Source: Epiperipatus broadwayi | Lineage: Eukaryota; Onychophora; Udeonychophora; Euonychophora; Peripatidae | Length of the DNA: 64,000 bases | Assembly: GCA_028023455.1 (NCBI GenBank) | Contig: JAQFVV010012394.1 | Span: forward strand, 30,084,010 to 30,148,009 | Direction: 5' to 3' | In this document: positions 59,246 through 64,000 of the stretch, one piece after another | Numbering within the stretch: position 1 is the stretch's first letter | How the letters are laid out: each line of letters opens with the position of its first letter | Program-made: the position numbers and the translations under genes | Notes under the pieces: model-generated | What the model was told of the DNA's origin: nothing | Database searches by the model: none | Seen by the model: the letters and a program-made list of their open reading frames with translations, nothing else

Positions 59246-60239
59246 AAACAATATATATAATAATTATTATAAAAACGTATTCCTAATCAACAAAGATGCC
59301 ATATTGACAATAGTTTATTTTAGACTGAAATAAATAGAAACATTTTTATCTGCTTTGAATCAAAAGAGTAAAAGCGTAATATTTGAGGATTTTTTTTTTA
59401 ACTTTAAAAAAAAAAAAAAATTATTTTCACGAACAAAGCAATGTATAAGCTGATTATACATGTAAAAAAATTATAATACTTGAATATCTTGACATGTCTG
59501 AAAATTTTCATTTAGAAAGAATGTAGGAAAAACTTTTTATCTGCAACTTCGCTGAAATGAATTTTAATAACAATACCCCCCACCCCGAAGAAAATGTCTT
59601 AATATACTTGCCTGACCTCTACCAACAATTCGGCAAACTAATTATTTCCGTGTGCGTTATTGTTAAAAGTTTAAAATAAAAATTTCTATTCGAAATATTA
59701 AGTAATTATAAAATATATTTAAAAAATATGTATGAAAGCTTTTTCAAAGCGATATAACTTAGATAATAAAAGAAAATAATTCCAAGTTTACTCAATACGC
59801 TCTTGTGACCTTAAAAATTTTGAAAACAAATTAAAGTTATCTGACGCATACAACTTTTATATAAAAATCAATAAATGTGTGAATATTCTTTGTGGAAATA
59901 ATATGTATGATATGAATCTAAAAGAAAGAGTCATTGAAGTAAAAACAGTTAGAGCGTAATAAAATGCACATTGCAACTATATATTAGACAGAAGAACTAA
60001 TAATGAAATTATTTTATTAACTCTTAAAAAAAAAAAACTACTTAAAATATTAATTGTATTCATGTTTATATTTTATAATTAATACAATAGAAGTAAAGTA
60101 ATCTCATAGCTTTACCAGCGCGGAAGCTTATAAAAACTTTAAGAATCAGAAATGATAGAATAGGACGTGATCCATGGCCTTTGAGTACTACCATCTACCA
60201 CTGCAAAATAACACAAATGTTTTATTTTTATTTGAAATC
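59246..60239. other. A+T-rich DNA, nothing recognised
   Basis: Homopolymer-rich spacer between two LINE insertions. Confidence 0.5.
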
Positions 60240-61818
60240 CTTCCTAAATAATGAATTCGGATAATTTGAACGTACAATTACAATAATTACCTATTATATC
60301 TTCCGAATTGCCCAGAATTTTGAATGGGGAAGTGAGACATGCAATTAAATTTATGAAGAAAGGGAAGGCTCCAGTTAATGATGGCATTATAATTGATATA
60401 TTAAAAGAAGCAGATGAAGAAATAGATTTTTTTTTAGCAAAGTTATATACCAAATGTCTAAATGATAAAGATGTACCAGATGATTGGAAGAATGCAGTAA
60501 TAATATTAATATTTAAAAAAAGGTGATAAAGGCGATATTAGAAATTACAGACCTATCAGCCTTTTATCAGTTTTATACAAAATTTTTAATAAGATAATTA
60601 CAACTCGTCTACAGAAAACACTGGATTTCCACCAACCAAGAAAACAAGCTGGATTTAAAAGTGGTTTTAGTACAGTAGATCATGTCCAGGTATTGAGAGA
60701 AATTATAGAAAGGACAAATGAATATGAGTTGCCATTATGCTTAGGATTTGTAGACTATGAAAAGGCATTTGATTCTATAAACATTTCTTCAGTGATTAAA
60801 GCATTGGATCATCAAGGTGTAGATCCAGGATATTGTCATATTTTAAAGAATATTTATAAAAATGCAACATCAACAATTAGATTACATAATGATAGTAGGA
60901 AAATCAACATTGAAAAAGGTGTAACACAGGGTGATTCTATATCTCCAAAACTTTTTATAGTAGTGCTGCAAGAAGTATTTTGTGGATTAAAATGGGAAGC
61001 TAAAGGAATGAAATTAAATGGAGATTATTTAAGTCATTTAGATTTTGCAGATGATGTAGTTGTTTTTGCAAATAATGCTTTAGAGCTGCAGGAAATGTTG
61101 CAGGAGTTATCAGATGAAAGTAGGAAAGTAGGACTAAAGATAAATGTTAAAAAGACTAAAGTAATGTTTAATCGGTTTGCTCAAAATATGAAAATAAAGA
61201 TTGATTATGATGAATTAGAAGAAGTTAATAGTTACAAATACCTTGGTCAGATTATTAATACAGATGGAAATATAATGGATGAAATTAATCATAGAATTAA
61301 ACTTGGTTGGAGTGCTTTTGGTAGAAATAACTTAATACTAAATGGAAATATGCCTATGTGTTGAAAAGGAAGATTTATAATAAATATGTTTTGCCAGTTC
61401 TTACTTATGGATCTGAGACTTGGACACTTAATAGAAGAGCAATACAGAGACTTCAGGCCACTCAAAGAAGTATGGAAAGATTCATGTTGGGGGTAACAAG
61501 AAGAGATCGAAAATGTAATGTATGGGTAAGAGAACTAACAGGTGTTACTGACCTCATTGAAAAAATTAAAAGACTGAAGTGGAGTTGGATTGGATATATT
61601 GTTAGAAGAGATGATAATAGATGGACAATTGAAATTTTAAACTGGATTCCAAGAGATTGTAAAAGATCCAGAAAGAGACCACATGTGAGATGGATGAATG
61701 AAATAAGAAAGTGTGCAGGGGTAATGTGGAGAAGAGAAGCTAAAGATAGGAAAAGATGGATTGAACTTGGAGAGACCTTCATCCTGCAGTGGATTGATAA
61801 TGATTGATGATGATGATA
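60240..61818 (+). mobile_element. RTE-type LINE, best copy (5'-truncated)
   Basis: This copy contains the reverse transcriptase and C-terminal region but no endonuclease, so it is 5'-truncated at or before about 60240. The 3' end is AATGATTGATGATGATGATAA, the simple tail typical of RTE elements and shared with the 23.1-kb fragment. It is followed by A- and G-runs. It is the reference for the other RTE pieces of this family in the window. Confidence 0.9.
60308..61807 (+). pseudogene. RTE reverse transcriptase, two frameshifts
   Basis: The frame 60308-60526 covers HAIKFMKKGKAPVNDGIIID and DVPDDWKNAVIILIFKK. One extra A in a run shifts the frame at about 60520, where KGDKGDIRNYRPISLLSVLY and QAGFKSGFSTVDHV continue. 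The second frame carries LGFVDYEKAFDSI (motif A), KGVTQGDSISPKLF (motif B), LDFADDVVVFANN (motif C, intact FADD), GLKINVKKTKVMF (D) and YKYLGQ (E). A base loss near 61358 shifts to KIYNKYVLPVLTYGSETWTL and RLKWSWIGYIVRRDDNRW, ending at 61807. Motif order and the W-x-G-x-(V/I)-x-R-R-D-D-N-R-W block identify the RTE clade. All RT catalytic residues survive, so the copy is young but broken. Confidence 0.9.
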
Positions 61819-63508
61819 AAAAATGCATTAGGGGGGGGGTGAATGAATAAAATAATATGTATGGATTTTTTTTTTAAAAAACAAACAAATTGGATTACTT
61901 TTTTAATAGTTCATGTTCAAATGAATAAAATGACTTCTAGGAACCATTTTCAAAAATTCATTTTGCAAGAATGTTTTGTATATATATAAAAGAGGAATTT
62001 TTTCATTGTTTTTTTTTTTATATTGTGTTGACTTGACAACTGTATAATAACCACTCTTTTTTGTATTTTATTGATATAATTTAGGTGTCCAAATCTAATT
62101 ATGAAGTATTTAGCGATATTGTATCTGGGTTGATAAATCAACTCATATAAGTTCTGTTTACATAGCAGCTGTTCTAAAATTTTTCTTTTAACTTCGCGTG
62201 ATAAGAAGAGTCACAAAATAAGCTGATCATGTGATCACTCAGTTGTAGTATTGGGATTGAGTATCACCTAATACTTTGATAAATTGTGTTTATCATTTGG
62301 AAAATTATTTATATAAATTATTAGCTTTGTCCTATATCATTTGGTTAGTCCTGCCAGGTACTATTCTTTTTATGAATTCTTGAAAAATAAACCATTTTGT
62401 TATTTATTTAACAAACAAATCTGTTAAACTACTTTCTAAAATAGCTCTCTGAGAAAAAAAATGTTTTTATTATATTTTAAATATTTCCTTTTGAAAGTAT
62501 ATATAAAAGCAGCATTTATCTAGCCCGTGTTAATCGGAAATACTTTGATCGTTGTGTCATTTGAAAACATTTCAATTAGATGATTGAGAAGAATTATATC
62601 ATCTCATTTTTTCTTCAGAATGTCAGTTATTAAACTTATTAAAAAGTTACGTTCATTAAATAATATGACAAATTCCAAACATTTAAATGATAAGAATATA
62701 AATATTTAATGTTTATTAAGGGTAACTGTAAAACAGAGAATAGTATAAACAAAAAAATAATAAAATATATTTTTTCCCTTTCTTCAATAGCTGGATCTAT
62801 TTATAGATTGATCATTTGTTAAGAAAGAAGGAAAGTTAAGGTAGTCCCATTTTTTTTAGAAAAAAAATGTTGCCTTCAATTTATTAGAGTTGATTATTTA
62901 CCTTTCTTTTCTCATCATTTCTTTAAAAAAATTAAAAATGTTTTGCAAAATTAAAAGATATTATATTTTTAATAATTAGGAAAAAAAATAACTACAGTGG
63001 AATATTTAAATAATTAGGAGTGCTTGAAGTTTTTAATTAAAAAAAAACAATATTTTTGTAAACATGGAATCAATTGGTCAGGGTTTTGATGTTGTATTTC
63101 TGAGATAGTGTGATAATGGATGAGGGAGACTGTTAAAAATAAAATAGCAAAGGAGATTAAAGATTGTAATTCAGTGTCTAATCAGTAACTATCAGTCTTA
63201 ATCCAGCTATTGAGAAGCAAGGAGCAGTAGCATCTTAGGCCAGCTATTGAAAAGAAAATAGCAATAGCAATTAAGCTGTAAAGAGAACAGTGAGAAGTTA
63301 AGCTCACAGTCTAAAGTAAAATTGACCTTACTGTTAGTTGTAGAAAAAAATTTTAAAAACAGAATTGAAAAAATGATGTGCTAAGATTTTGCTAAATGAT
63401 GAATATCACCAAATGAACATATAATAACCTGTTTCACCAAAAATAAATGTAGAAGTATAATACCTCATAGAGAAATTTACTGCAAGACCTGTGTATACAA
63501 TAAAAATC
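61819..63508. other. A+T-rich DNA, nothing firmly recognised
   Basis: Homopolymer-rich. From about 63090 the composition turns richer in G and small repeats appear (CCAGCTATTGA twice, at about 63203 and 63241), possibly the untranslated leader of the element whose ORF starts at 63509. Confidence 0.45.
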
Positions 63509-64000
63509 ATGACTGTCTCAACATTGGAACAGCGTCTAACATTCTTGTCTGAATGCAAGAGATTTAATATCGTTCCAAACTGCTGCAGAATAAAAATAAA
63601 TAACTCTATATATAACCGTGACAAAATCATTGATAAACTACAGTTACGCCTCTTGACTTTTATCATCCAAGGATGTAAGAACGCATTACGTAAAGAAAGA
63701 AAAAGATGGATCACAATAACAGCAAATAGCACCCTCCCTCAATGGATTATCGATAAACTCAACATTACAGAAATAAACCACTGCAAACGCTTCGTTTTGA
63801 AAATCAAATTTTTAGCATATAAACAAAATATAAATAATGACTTACAGCAAACTTCGTATGTTAATAGAACTGGCCTTACCCCACCTGATAGAATATCCCT
63901 TGGACCTAGATTTGTAGGAGGACAATGGAAACAACCCAAATTAGAGCTAATCGCTGATGTCGAAGCAAATTTAATTAATAACCCGCATAGAGATAGCATT
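63509..64000 (+). CDS. Uninterrupted ORF running off the edge; probable Penelope-like element N-terminus
   Basis: ATG 63509 is preceded in frame by TAA two codons upstream. The frame then stays open for 164 codons to the window edge, with richer G+C and more C-ending codons than nearby DNA. It starts MTVSTLEQRLTFLSECKRFN, followed by a basic stretch (NALRKERKRWITI) and then LTPPDRISLGPRFVGGQW and KLELIADVEANLI. FL-x2-C...P near the N-terminus and a (L/I)SLGPRF block followed by an acidic LI-x-D-V-E helix resemble the region before the reverse transcriptase of Penelope-like elements (from memory of the family; not searched). Two other PLEs in the window make this plausible. Minus-strand frames over the same DNA (63406-63732, 63739-63999) are shadows. 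A different retroelement or a host gene remains possible. Confidence 0.6.
   Translation, partial: MTVSTLEQRLTFLSECKRFNIVPNCCRIKINNSIYNRDKIIDKLQLRLLTFIIQGCKNALRKERKRWITITANSTLPQWIIDKLNITEINHCKRFVLKIKFLAYKQNINNDLQQTSYVNRTGLTPPDRISLGPRFVGGQWKQPKLELIADVEANLINNPHRDSI

Noticed and set aside
63406-63999. Two minus-strand open frames
   Set aside because: They are shadows of the plus-strand ORF starting at 63509, which has the better composition and motifs.

Overview
The window is A+T-rich eukaryotic DNA (clearly above 70% A+T by eye) from an invertebrate metazoan with very large introns. No bacterial-style operons, rRNA genes or intact cellular tRNA genes are visible. The only host gene I can support is a collagen on the minus strand. 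Four tiny exons (39, 99, 27 and 48 bp) at 49128-49166, 15418-15516, 15310-15336 and 672-719 all have AG/GT borders, all split a glycine codon in phase 1 (G|GN), and all encode Gly-X-Y triplets. Phase-1 split-glycine exons and triplet interruptions point to a non-fibrillar (type IV-like or similar) collagen. The introns between them are about 34 kb and 14.6 kb. The species cannot be named from this evidence; a cnidarian or lophotrochozoan/flatworm-type genome would fit the base composition and repeat content.

Nearly everything else is transposon-derived sequence in those introns and upstream of the first visible exon. The main family is a non-LTR retrotransposon (CR1/L2-like) with a PHD-finger plus SGNH-esterase ORF1, an AP-endonuclease plus reverse-transcriptase ORF2, and a pentanucleotide (ACATC)n 3' tail. 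There is one nearly complete copy (about 3.48-8.02 kb), two 5'-truncated copies (about 11.04-13.54 and 29.28-31.42 kb) and a relic at 27.6-28.1 kb. An RTE-type LINE with TGATGATG-like 3' ends occurs at 60.2-61.8 kb (best copy), 23.1-23.4 and 23.75-24.45 kb. Other LINE fragments lie at 1.0-1.3, 26.3-26.6, 31.8-32.1, 35.6-37.0 and 58.4-59.2 kb.

Penelope-like elements (PLEs) are present. A C-terminal GIY-YIG copy at 39.4-40.4 kb and a second, decayed one at 46.8-48.0 kb are both arranged as head-to-head inverted repeats. A 164-codon open frame beginning at 63509 and running off the right edge looks like an intact PLE N-terminus. Non-autonomous elements include a four-copy long-TIR MITE family, a GCCAATTCCTC... 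repeat family (one copy folded into a 338-bp hairpin), several other palindromic MITEs, and a 94-bp tRNA-derived SINE or tRNA retropseudogene with a perfect 14-bp target-site duplication at 58.05-58.17 kb.

Simple-sequence DNA is conspicuous: about 260 bp of almost pure poly(G), about 270 bp of (AAC)n/(AAT)n, and several (AT)n tracts. The stretch at 52.4-55.1 kb has a different, CpG-richer texture and is unexplained. No cluster of cooperating genes is present. The most unusual signals are the paired head-to-head PLEs, the edge ORF, the SINE insertion, the giant homopurine tract and the 52.4-55.1 kb region.
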